From Golubevia sp. BC0850 (lineage: Eukaryota; Basidiomycota; Exobasidiomycetes; Golubeviales; Golubeviaceae): DNA of 64,000 nt. The notes beneath the pieces were generated by a model. The model was not told where the DNA came from. It did not search any database and saw only the letters and a program-made list of their open reading frames with translations. The DNA lies in NCBI GenBank assembly GCA_012976225.1, contig JAAVVG010000017.1, positions 124,001 to 188,000 on the forward strand, read 5' to 3'. Position numbers and translations under genes: made by a program. Shown piece by piece: positions 47,207 to 57,540 of the stretch (positions are counted from its first letter, which is position 1; every line of letters starts with the position of its first letter).

Positions 47207-49451
47207 TTAAGTTGTGGAGACGTTGACAACAGGACTTTGAAAGGCTGCTTGGACCGAATCTGGCTTTGGCGAAGCAATCCTCTCGACATCAGTCGTAGTG
47301 ACAGTGGTCCTGTGAAGGTTGAAAGAGGACTACCTTGTCAGCATCGCAGACAGTTGAAGAAAGGGAGAATACAACTCACACTGTGGTCCGAGTTATGGAG
47401 TCACCTTTGGAAGAAGCAGCAGAGGCTCCCTCTGCTTCGTCGTCTTCCTTGATGAATTGAGACTGGATACTTCCTTTGCTGAAGTGTAGCTTCTTCCCAG
47501 CTTTAGAAGCTTTGGTGACAGAATTAGAGGTCGACTTGACTTGAGCCTTGGGATCAGGGTCGTCGTCTGGTCCACCGGGACCTCCTTTGGTGGTTTCTCC
47601 TTGCTCAGCTTCAGCTTCGGCACTTTCACCTGCGGCTGACGCAGAAAAACTAGCAGAAGCTGATGTACCAGGTACAGCAACAGCCACTCCACCTCCGCAC
47701 ACAGCCGCCTTCGAGGCAGCAAGCATCAAAGCCAGCCTCTCCTGACGTTTTGCTGCTTGTTCTCTTTCGTAAGCTGCTTGACGTTCGGCCTCTCTTGAGC
47801 GACGACCTCCTCCAAATCCTAGTTTGAGTAAAGAGAAGGATCCGGAGACTTGGAAGTTGGCGGCTCCGTTGATAGTTTGAGACAGGTCTTTGGTGTTTGA
47901 CCCCCCTCCGCTAGCTGGCATGGAAGAAGACGAGGTAGAAGTGAAAGAATCGTCTGGAGAGAGAGTCGGACCGTGAGTAGCTGTAGCGGCAGCAGCAGAC
48001 TGATAGAGATCAGAGAATAGTAAACGAGAGACAAGGGATGGGTCAGAACTTTCCAGAACTTCTTCGTCAGGTGGTTCTAGTCCACACTGTGAGACTCACA
48101 TTGATCCCAGTAGCAGCAGCAACCCCGGTTCCGGCATTGCTGGTAGCTGTAGAAGTGACCAAAGAAGGTGCAGCAGGGGCAGCACTATCACTCGATGTAG
48201 CTTGGGTAGAGACTGGGACCACTTGATTTTGAGACTCCTTGAAAGAAGCGATTCTTTCAAGTGGTTCAGCCACAGAAGGACTGGAAGGAGTTGATGGTCT
48301 CCTAACCAGTCCAAAGAAGCTACGACGAGGCTTTCTTTGAGAAGGAGAGGGAGTAAAAGGTGGTGTAGCAGGCAGCGGTCTCGAATTCTATTTCCAAGGG
48401 GAGAAGAACGGGGAGAAGAACTTCAGTTAGGAGTTTACGAGGTCACATTGAAGGGGACAGAGAGACTCACCTGAATGGTAGAAAGAGGGGAAGAATTGCT
48501 TCTATGATGAGAGGGTCGATACTCATCGCGACTCGGATTCTCGTTTTGCTCTCCAGGGAAGGCAAAGTTGACTGGCTGTTGTTTGAGAGGAGTCGCAGGT
48601 GCGGGAACGATGACGTCTACACTGGAAGAAAGACTTTCTTCGAAGGAGGTCCAAGGTCTAGAGATGATGGCATGTGGTGCTACCCAGCTGTGAAAGAGAC
48701 GAGAATGACGAAGGATGAGTATGGTCAGATCAAGGAGTTGAGAAGCTTGCTACAAGCGCGTTATACACTCACGTAGCTGAAATGATGGTTCCAACTGCTG
48801 CACCTTGAGCTAAGTCCTTAAGTTCAGCAGTGCTTTTCGTGACCTTAGCAACTAGCCCATTCAAGGGTCCAGGAGGGAAGCCCTTGAGTTTGGACAAAGC
48901 TTCGATAGAAGGCGTGTACTTGGTGTTGACTTCTCCCGTCTTGGAAGCCTTCTCCATTTCCAAAACTGGGAAAGCGGAAGCTGGGATATAGAGAGAGTAA
49001 CCATACCAAGTTGAGATCAAATGTAATTGAGCATTCAATGAGGGCCATCTTCTCATTGTTCCAGTTGGAGGTGATAGCTCTTCGCCGGCGGAGGTCTGGA
49101 TTTCTTTCCACGCTGGTTTCAAAGCAGAGACTCGACCATTGTAGATTTCCTAGAATCATTAAAAAGACAGAAGGGCCAATTAGGGCTCATCGAGCTGTAG
49201 AAATAGCTAGGCAGAGGGGCAAAACTCACAATAGATACGGCTACGGGAGCGAAAGCCTGACAAGATTCAGGAGTTGAAAGAGAGGAGAGATCGTTCCAAA
49301 CAGATTCACATAGACTTCCGTTCTTTCCGTTCATGAGTTCAGGATTGGACAAAGCTGCATAGAGGGTGGAGGCTTCCAGTCGACTGGTTCCAGAAGACAG
49401 TAATCCTCGTACTGCTTTCGCAACAGAAAGAGAAGAGGGCGCTTCTGCCAT
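47207..49451 (-). CDS. Unrecognised conserved-looking protein, 608 residues
   Basis: Six exons: 49451..49230, 49149..48773, 48687..48471, 48387..48100, 47999..47380 and 47309..47207; exact frame. I do not recognise the family. The N-terminal 200 residues look folded (MAEAPSSLSVAKAVRGLL, SALKPAWKEIQTSAGEEL, LNAQLHLISTWYGYSLYIPA, LKGFPPGPLNGLVAKV). The rest is Ser/Pro/Thr/Ala-rich, with a basic patch SPSQRKPRRSFFGLVRR, a charged helix REAERQAAYEREQAAKRQER and an Ala/Gly-rich hydrophobic stretch. The latter may be a regulatory tail. The last intron (47310..47379) is short; if not spliced the protein would stop three codons later at 47376. An upstream open frame beyond 49600 joins through another donor and acceptor, so the true N-terminus may lie further up. 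Confidence 0.7.
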
Positions 49452-49725
49452 CTTGAAGAGTTTCCCTTTGGACAAGGATTGGCCGAAAAATCTGCTGGAA
49501 AGGTAGGAAGAGGTTGAAAGAAAGAGAGGAAAATTAGAAGACAAACAATCTCAGGGGTCTTCAGGGGTAAATCTTCCGATTCCACGCTAACTCACAGGTT
49601 GTGACCGATCGACCATTTCACCTCCCGGGACAATTGCAGAAGAGCGTTGGAAAACAAAGTTCCGCTGTATATATACGCAGGTCCGATTTTAGTTCCAAAA
49701 CGGAGAGGAACGCAGGACAGAGTAG
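49452..49725. other. 5' flank of the unrecognised gene
   Basis: 274 bp. It contains on the minus strand a GTGAGT donor near 49596 and a CAG acceptor near 49490 that could remove an intron of a leader or of an upstream coding exon. Confidence 0.4.
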
Positions 49726-50204
49726 GGTGGGGTAGAAATACATATACCCTCTGTAAAGATTCCTTACTCTTACGAGCCCTCGAAGAAGGCGATGTATCAG
49801 TTTGTAAAATAAAAAAATAAAAAAAAGGTGTCTGGGGCGAAAAGAATTTTTTACATATTTTTACATAGTTTGACAATTCTTAAATTCATTCTTACCCTGG
49901 TAAAAGTATGTAAAAGTATGTGAAAATATCCTCTCCCCTAGGAAAGGGGGAGAAACAGGGAGAAGAGAGAGAGGTCTCTGTCGAGGAAAGGTGGCAATCC
50001 ATCTTCTTCGACTCCCAAACCTCTCCATCACTTTCTGTCCGCATCTGCTGGCTAGTTTCTGAATGTGGCATAGGGAGACCAAACTGCTTATTTTTACAAA
50101 CTTTTACAGGTGAAATCCATAGTGTCGATGTAAAAGTGGTACTTTCATCCATATTTACGCGTAAAAGTAGAGTTTGTAGAAATAAAACCGGATTCTACCC
50201 CACC
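49726..50204. mobile_element. Possible MITE-like element with 12-bp inverted ends
   Basis: GGTGGGGTAGAA at 49726-49737 is exactly inverted at 50193-50204. The enclosed 479 bp differ from the surroundings: AT-rich, with nine copies of a TTTTAC/GTAAAA core (near 49804, 49849, 49858, 49900, 49910, 50091, 50102, 50130 and 50161), several extended to TGTAAAAGTA. Clustered subterminal motifs on both strands inside short inverted ends fit a non-autonomous DNA transposon. There is no transposase and I see no clear target-site duplication, so a regulatory site cluster in the promoter of the neighbouring gene is an alternative. Confidence 0.4.
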
Positions 50205-50214
50205 TTGGACCGAG

Positions 50215-50516
50215 AGTCGGGCTTTCAGACGGATCCTCTTACCTCCCTTTTCACGTCCCCTTCCCCTGTTGATCTCCTCAAAGTCTCACGAAGCACCCCA
50301 ACTTCCTTGCTCTACAGAGAACTTATCCAACATCTCAAAGATGGCGAGTCTCTAGCCAAAGTCACAGCTTACAGCTCAATTCTCTCGCTCGAGGTTTAGC
50401 AAAGCATCTGTTACCAACTCTCAAAGGTCGCCGTTCCAGGCTCTCCCTTTTCTCAGATACCAAAATGGGATTTCAACGGAGAACCTGTGCATCAATTCCT
50501 CTCTGAGGATCTTTGA
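50215..50516 (+). pseudogene. Possible gene relic next to the MITE-like element
   Basis: An open segment (VDLLKVSRSTPTSLLYRELI, QHLKDGESLAKVTAYSSIL) meets a TAG at 50397-50399. The same frame then continues with coding-like sequence (KVAVPGSPFSQIPKWDFNGE, PVHQFLSEDL) to a TGA at 50514. No intron of normal size explains the stop. The family is unknown; the left end is lost at the inverted-repeat element. Confidence 0.3.
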
Positions 50517-50936
50517 GAACCAAAAAGACCCAAGTCAGACAAGAGGGAGAAAGAAGCTGAATTGTATTTTATTTTTGGTAGTGAGTTTTCTGTGCTAAAG
50601 TAAATCTTTTTCGAAAATACACGATAATCTGTATAGAGAAGAGTTGGGTACATGATAACTAAAATGAGAAAAGGGAAAAGGGGGGAGGGAGAAAAGGGAA
50701 ACAGAGCGAAGAAGATGGAACTTGTAGACTTTTGAAAAAGTACCTTTTGGGTGAAAAAAGATAATTGACCCGTTTCATTTGATTGAAGTTTTTCTCTTTG
50801 GCAGGATAGTGTGGAGAGCAGGAGAATCATAAAGGGAAGGGAGAATTAAATATTTCTAGTTGAAGTTAGACGTTGGGCTGAGAAGGTCATGAATCTACTG
50901 GAATTGAAGGTTATTGAAGAGGGGCTTCGAAGAGAT
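50517..50936. other. 3' flank of ILV5
   Basis: 420 bp, AT-rich, just past the ILV5 stop on the minus strand. Probably the ILV5 3' UTR. Nothing else recognised. Confidence 0.4.
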
Positions 50937-52765
50937 TTACAAGTCCTTGACGGAACGATCTGGACGAAGGGCACGGACAACGTGACCGACACGCCACCTA
51001 GAGAGAAAGGGAGGGGGAGAAAGGTGGGGAAGTCAGTTTCTGGCCATTGGTGGCAAGACGAGCAGCAAAATTCCAGCTTTTGACAGAGGGAAAGAGGTAT
51101 GGAAACTTCGATTGAGAGCGCTAGAAGCCGAATTGGACGTGTGCGGTCGCTTTTTGCAGCTTCCCTGTAAAACCTCCTTTAGATCTTCCTTCCTCTCCTT
51201 CCTTTCCCCCTTCTCTCTTCAATCCAAGGTTTCCAACTTCATCACCACGAACTCCGAACTCACATTTCTTGATCAGCAATAGCATCAGTTTCTTTTTCAT
51301 AATCCTCTCTATAAGTCTTTCTTCCAGCGAATTCCAAAGTTCTCTTAGTTTCCGAACCATCTCTAACAGATTTATAAAGTCTTTCAAAGACAGGTTTGTT
51401 AGCTTTTTCGAATTCAGGAGCCCAATCAAGAGCCCCTCTTCTAGCAGTAGTAGAGCAAGCTTTGTACATATAATCCATTCCATGTTCTCCAACCAAAGGA
51501 TATAAAGACATTAAAGCTTCTTCACAAGTTTCATTAAAAGCTTCTGAAGGAGAATGACCATTTTCTCTTAAGACATCATATTGAGCTTTAAACATTCCTT
51601 GAATTCCACCCATTAAACATCCTCTTTCACCATAAAGATCAGAGTAAACTTCTTTTTCAAAGGTGGTTTCATAGACATAACCACTTCCTACTGCGATTCC
51701 CATAGCGACAGCCTTTTCTAAAGCTTTACCAGTTACATCTTGATGAACTGCTACTGAAGAGTTGATACCTCTACCTTCCTTGAATAAAGTTCTAACAGTT
51801 CTTCCTGAACCTTTTGGAGCACATAAAATGACATCAACATCCTTTGGTGCGACTACGTTGGTTTGATCTTTGTAAACGATTGAGAATCCGTGAGAGAAGT
51901 AAAGAGTCTTTCCTTTGGTGACGTACTTGGATAGATCTGACCAGGTGGCAGTTTGAGCTGCATCTGAAAGTAGGTTCATCAAGATGGTTCCCTTGGTTGC
52001 TGCTTCTTCGACAGTGAAGAGGTTTTCACCTGGAACCCAACCATCTTCAATGGCTTGGCGCCAGGATTCTCCATCCTTACGGACTCCGATAATGACGTTC
52101 ATTCCGTTGTCACGAAGGCTTGAAAGAGGGAGGAAGGAGGAACAAGGAGAACCGAGGTGCAAGATTAGAATGGGATGTAATCAAAGCGTAGAGTGTCTGT
52201 TTTGATGTTCAAATAGTCTCGTACTCTTCCCAATCAACTCAGAAGGTAGAGGAAGAGGGGGGCAAACTGGATTGACTCTCTTCCTCCTTTTCTTCTTAGC
52301 TCGGGGGAATTGGCTTGAGTGAGTCACCCAACATCGGGATAGCTCCAGTACCTCTGAGTGAGTCCCTTCTCACATTTCTACCCTTAAATGCTAACATGAT
52401 CACCTAGTATCTCAATCTGTGTTAAGTACTCACTTGAGACCTTGACCATGACCCTGAGAACCGTAACCGAGTAAAGCGAAGGTATCGTTCTTGAAGTAAT
52501 CGTGTAACTTCTCTAATGGCCAATCAGCACGTTCGTAGACTTTCTCCTTTGTTCCAGCAAAGTCCAAAGTCTGAATTCCTCTTGATGCAGCTGGAGTAGA
52601 GTTGAAAGCAGATAGACGTGGTAGAGTTGAGGAAGTTGAAGAAGTTGAAGGTAGACGAGTAGCAGCTTGAGAGAAAGAGCGACTGGCAGCTGAAGCTGAA
52701 GAGCGAGTTGAAGCTCTTAGTAAAGCACGAGTAGCTGAACGAGAAATGGTTGATGGAATAGACAT
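50937..52765 (-). CDS. ILV5: Ketol-acid reductoisomerase, mitochondrial
   Basis: Three exons: 52765..52434, 52118..51264 and 50997..50937; 415 residues. The mitochondrial presequence is Arg/Ser/Ala-rich (SRSATRALLRASTRSSASAA). The NADPH site is GYGSQGHGQGLN, interrupted by intron 1 exactly after GL. The catalytic domain has SDLYGERGCLMGGIQGMF and EALMSLYPLVGEHGMDYMY, and the end WRVGHVVRALRPDRSVKDL is conserved in fungi. It converts acetolactate and acetohydroxybutyrate to dihydroxy acids in isoleucine-valine synthesis and, in yeast, also packs mitochondrial DNA. It is head-to-head with LYS4, 247 bp between start codons. Confidence 0.96.
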
Positions 52766-53012
52766 GATGGGCGATGGAGAGAGGGAGAGAGGGAGGAGGA
52801 GAGAACTCTTTCAGAAGACCTGGAAGAAGTTTTTGTCGCTCTGGGTCGAGTCGGGTGAAAATTCAAGTCCATTAAATCCTGAACCAACCATCTTGCTCTG
52901 AAATCCTGATTTCTCATCTTTTGTCTATTCCTACCATCTAATTCTAAGAGAAAGGAGTTAACTCCATCGAATTGCCTTCTATCTCCATCTCCTTCTTTCC
53001 TCCACCGTCATC
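52766..53012. promoter_or_regulatory. Bidirectional promoter, ILV5 / LYS4
   Basis: 247 bp between divergent start codons of two mitochondrial amino-acid biosynthetic genes. I looked for a Gcn4-type TGACTC/GAGTCA site and a Leu3-type CCGG palindrome and found neither; GAGTCG near 52851 is one mismatch from a Gcn4 core. Confidence 0.55.
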
Positions 53013-53368
53013 ATGCTTCGATCTTGCTCCAGAAATCTACTCTCTCGTCGTTTTAGCCGTTCTTTACCTTCAACTGCTATCAACAAATCTAAACGATACT
53101 CAACAACTTCTATTTTACCTTCAAAACCATCTTTTATCTCAACGAGTCTTCGGTCTACTTCAAGAGGTCTAGCCACTCACACAAATTTACCTTCAAGCTC
53201 AACTTCTTCTTCCAAGAAACCTCAGACTCTCGTAGAGAAAATCGTACAGCGATATGCTGTCGACCTGAATCCGGATCATGTAGTTCAGGCTGGGGATTAC
53301 GTTTCTATTAAGCCAAACATTGTTATGACTCATGATAACACCGGACCTTGCATTGACAAGTGAGTAGA

Positions 53369-53399
<31 letters not shown>

Positions 53400-55616
53400 T
53401 GAGAAGGGTTGGAAAAGAGAATCAAAGACCCTTCGAAAGTCGAATGTATGCTATCTTTCACTGAGATTTTACTTTCAGATGGGCAATGAGTGTCCTTCCA
53501 CAAGGGAAATGCGTCTTGTATCCTCAAAAAGGCGAAGCTGAGAGCTTAGACTTCTTTTCCTACTCTCATCCCCAGATTCCAGTCAATCGGTGGAACTAGA
53601 ATCAAAGATCCCAGACAAGTAGTCTACGCCCTAGATCACGACGTTCAAAACAAATCCTCAAAGAACCTTGCCAAATATTCCAAAATCGAATCCTTCGCTC
53701 GATCTCAAGGAGTTGATTTCTATCCAGCTGGTAGAGGGATTGGACATCAAGTGATGGTAGAAGAAGGTTATGCTTTCCCTTTAACATTAGCAGTAGCTTC
53801 AGATTCACATTCCAACATGTATGGTGGAATTGGATGTTTAGGAACTCCAGTGGTTAGAACAGATGCAGCAGCTATTTGGGCATCAGGTCAAACTTGGTGG
53901 CAGATTCCAGAAGTCATTGAAGTAGAATTAAAAGGGAACTTATCAAAAGGTGTAACGGGAAAAGATGTGATAGTTGCCTTGTGTGGTTATTTCAATGAAG
54001 ATCAAGTTTTGAATAGTGCTATTGAATTCACCGGAGAAGGAGTTAAGAACTTGAGTATCGATGAAAGATTGGCTATTAGTAACATGACTACTGAATGGGG
54101 TGCTTTAGCTGGGGTTTTCCCTGTTGATCAAATGACTTTGGAATGGTATAGGAATTCACTTAACAAATTGGATAAGTTGAATTTCCAAATTGGAAGTTCT
54201 CCTTCTATTAAAGAAAGTCATCCTAGATTAAATGCTGAGAGATTGGAAACTTTGGAGAAAGAAATGAAGGATTACAAACCGGATCAAGGAGCTTTCTATT
54301 CAAAGCATTTGGTTTTGGATCTTAGCACTTTATCTCCTCATGTTTCTGGACCTAATTCTGTCAAGCTATCAACTCCTCTAGAGACCTTGACTGAAAAGAA
54401 CATTCAGGTTCATAAAGCCTATTTAGTCTCTTGTGTCAATTCTAGGTCTTCGGATCTCAAAGCAGCTGCAGAAGTCGTCAAGGGGAAGAAGATCAAAGAA
54501 GGGGTCGAGTTCTACGTAGCGGCAGCTTCCTCTGTGGTTCAAAGGGAATCGGAAGAACTAGGAGATTGGGGCATTCTAATGGCAGCTGGAGCAAAGCCAC
54601 TTCCTGCTGGATGTGGACCTTGTATCGGTCTAGGAGTCGGTCTATTGCAGGACGGAGAAGTTGGAATCTCTGCTACGAATCGAAACTACAAGGGTAGAAT
54701 GGGAAGTCCAAACGCAGCTGCCTATTTGGCTTCTCCAGCTGTCGTAGCAGCAAGTGCTATCGCCGGAAAGATCTGTGGACCAGATTCTCTAGACGTTTCT
54801 AGTCTTCCTGGAAGGGATGCTCTACAATTCTCAATGACAATCAACTCTCCAGCCGCTTCAACTTCCTCTGGTCCACCTCCTCCAGCTCCTGAACAACCAA
54901 CTTCAAAAGAAACTTCAGATCTTTTATTACCTGGTTTCCCAACTTCTTTCTCTGGTCCACTTATCTTCGCTCCTCAAGACAATTTAAACACTGATGGAAT
55001 TTATCCTGGAAAATACACTTATCAAGATGATATCACTCCTACCAAACAATCAGAAGTAGTCATGGAAAATTATGATGAGAACTTTTCGAAAATCGTTTCG
55101 AAATTAAGAGAGTCCTTCGATTTACCTCTTTGGGATTCTGAAGTTTTAAAACATCAGAAAGAAATTGGTTCAAATGAAGGTAGAAAAGGTGTGATTTTAA
55201 TTGGAGGGTATAATTTTGGTACTGGTTCAAGTAGAGAACAAGCTGCAACTGCTCTTAAATATTCTTCTATTCCTTTAGTTATCTCTGGTTCTTTTGGTGA
55301 TATCTTTAAAAGAAATGCTATCAATAATGGTTTGGTTTGTTTGGAATGTCCAGAACTTGTTGAAGATTTGACTAGCGAAGTTGCAAGGGATGGGAAACGT
55401 GGAAATGGTGGGAAAAATGAAGGAGAGATTTCAGTTTTGTTGGATGATGGGAAAGCGGAAATCACTTTGAGAAGTGAAGATGGAAATTTGGTGGTCAAGA
55501 GAGCAGATGGAAGTCAAAAGGTTTATACTACTAGACCGGCTGGAATTGGGAAAAGTGTTCAGGATATTTTTACCGCTGGTGGATTGGAAGCTTGGGTTAA
55601 GAAGCGTTTGGATTGA
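53013..55616 (+). CDS. LYS4: Homoaconitase, mitochondrial
   Basis: Two exons: 53013..53359 and 53576..55616; 795 residues. The presequence is basic ([18 protein letters not shown]). The core carries the aconitase features [55 protein letters not shown] and [15 protein letters not shown]. Iron-sulphur ligands lie in [16 protein letters not shown] and [12 protein letters not shown]. The swivel domain has [19 protein letters not shown]. Sequence around [18 protein letters not shown] and [12 protein letters not shown] is closer to homoaconitase than to aconitase or Leu1. It converts homocitrate to homoisocitrate via homoaconitate in the fungal alpha-aminoadipate lysine pathway, which most bacteria and plants lack. 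The intron (216 nt) holds a (GA)13 tract at 53369-53394. Confidence 0.95.
53369..53394. repeat. (GA)13 microsatellite in LYS4 intron
   Basis: A perfect 26-bp AG/GA dinucleotide run just after the intron donor. Length may vary between strains. Confidence 0.9.
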
Positions 55617-57540
55617 GAATCTTGAGATTCTGCTACAGATGGAGGTTAATTATCCCCAAAAGTACATTTAATATAATCGTTCTCTTTGCCTAATCTAATC
55701 GTCTGAGATGTTCGTTGACCAAGTAGAAGTACCTCTGTGCCATTGGAGTCCCTCAATCAGATGATGAAATTCACAAAGAAGAATAGTAGAGGGGCTCTCT
55801 ATAGCGAGAGGAGGGCAGATTGGCAGAACGTAGGACCTGCTTTTGCTTTCCCTTGCTTTCCCCTTACCTCATCAATCAACCAAGCAACTATTTGTTCTGA
55901 TTTCTAGAGGTTTGATCTCCACAGTAGGGACGAGTCAGATTCATCGCAACGAGAAGAGAGAGTTTCAAAGCTCTCACATGACCAGCACGGCGACCACGCG
56001 CCCTCAGAAAAGAAGATTTTTCATGAACTCTCTCTCTCCCCTTTCTTTAACCTCTTCCGTTCCTCCTTTCCTTCCAGAATCAGCAGAAATCATTCGAGAT
56101 TGAATCAGATGTCATTTCATCGAGGAAAGTTCTACTGATCTGCCCCAGACTGGCCAACCTATAAAAGACTGATTCGGCTTCCATCTCTTCAACATTCGCA
56201 AACACGCAAAGAGTGTTTTTGGAAGATCACCTTCCTTCTTCATCCACATCCTTGGAGCTCCAAAGTACAATCCCCAAAGATTTCAACAAAAACGAAAGAC
56301 AGTAAGAGGCTCCAAGGTCATACGTGGAGAATGAAAAGCCACAAACAACATTCACGCGTGAGTCAAAGGAGAGCTTGGTCTCTCCCAATACTTCTTCGCT
56401 TTCAAGAATGATCAGCGTCTTAGATCTCTTCTAGCGCTTCTGATATAATGATGCTCCCTTGGAAACAGTGGACAAAGGTGAGTAATAGACCGGATATAGC
56501 CGCCTGCTGCGAGACTCACGTTGGTTCACGCTCTTGCCTCTTCTTTCCCCTGCCTCTTCATATCGATTTTGCTGGTAAGAGATAGAAATTTCAAGAATTC
56601 TCTCGCCGCATGCTTTTATCGATTGGAGAGGGACGCTCTGGTCCAACTCTAGTTGGAAGGTAGCTTTTTCCAATCGACTAGTCGGAATTCCTAGAACCAC
56701 CTTGGCCGATTTCTGCTGCTCAATATGGTGAATCATTTAACACAGTGAATCATAGCTTTCGCCAAAAGGGATAAAGCAGCTAGTCGAACTTCGAAACTTT
56801 CCTCGAGGCGGGTAGCTCTCTCTTTACAAGATCTCATTTACTTCAACCTCAGGCCGATTGATTCATACCATTCCTGAATGAATTCTCTCAATTTCACTAT
56901 GACAGGAGCTCGTAGGGCACCTTTTTGAGCGTGTCTACGGATCAAAGTAGCCTCTGGATTCTCGATCGCTTTGGGGTTCTGATTCACTCTTTGTCGATTT
57001 AGAAAGGCCGCCTTCGGATTGCACAAGGCTAATCTCAAGATCAATCGCTCTCTCCAGAATCGTTCTCTAGCCCATGGAAGAAGGAAATAAATGGGTCGGC
57101 GCCAGTCGCCACTCGCCGCTGGCCTTCAGGTCGCTCCACGGACACCTTCCTCTCTCTTCCTGGTACTGATTCAGAGGTGAAATGACTCATAGTGTCTTTG
57201 CGGAGGAATTAAATAAATTCTTCTGGCTTTCTCTTTCTCTCTCGTGGCCGTTAATTCTGCTGTTTTCGGTCATCTCCGTTGTCGAAAGAGCTTGACCTCG
57301 ATCCATCCCACTTCAAGTTCTCAAATCCCTCTCTTTCCTCCCACCACCTTCCCTCAGCTTTCTTCACGTCTTTCTCTCTTTTCCTCTTCTTCTCCAAACA
57401 ATTCATCTCCTCTCACATCCTTGAGAAACTTTTCATCTCAAAGTCAATCTCTCAACTCTTTGACGCATTCGGATCTTTCATACACAAAGCCCACCTCATC
57501 ATTTCGCCTCTTCAAGGTCTCTTCTCTTCCCATTTCCTCT
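55617..57540. other. Intergenic region, LYS4 to the decayed gene
   Basis: 1.9 kb without a convincing gene. A TATA-like CTATAAAAGA lies at 56160 on the + strand. Minus-strand open frames at 56431-56736 and 56838-57044 (for example REFIQEWYESIGLRLK) have no family features and may be remnants. Nothing else recognised. Confidence 0.4.

Noticed and set aside
49920-50399. 159-codon + strand open frame as an intact gene
   Set aside because: It runs through the inverted-repeat element and its first two thirds show no protein character; only the last part looks like a relic.
52766-53012. Gcn4 or Leu3 binding sites in the ILV5/LYS4 promoter
   Set aside because: No TGACTC/GAGTCA or CCGG-N-CCGG match, only a one-mismatch GAGTCG.
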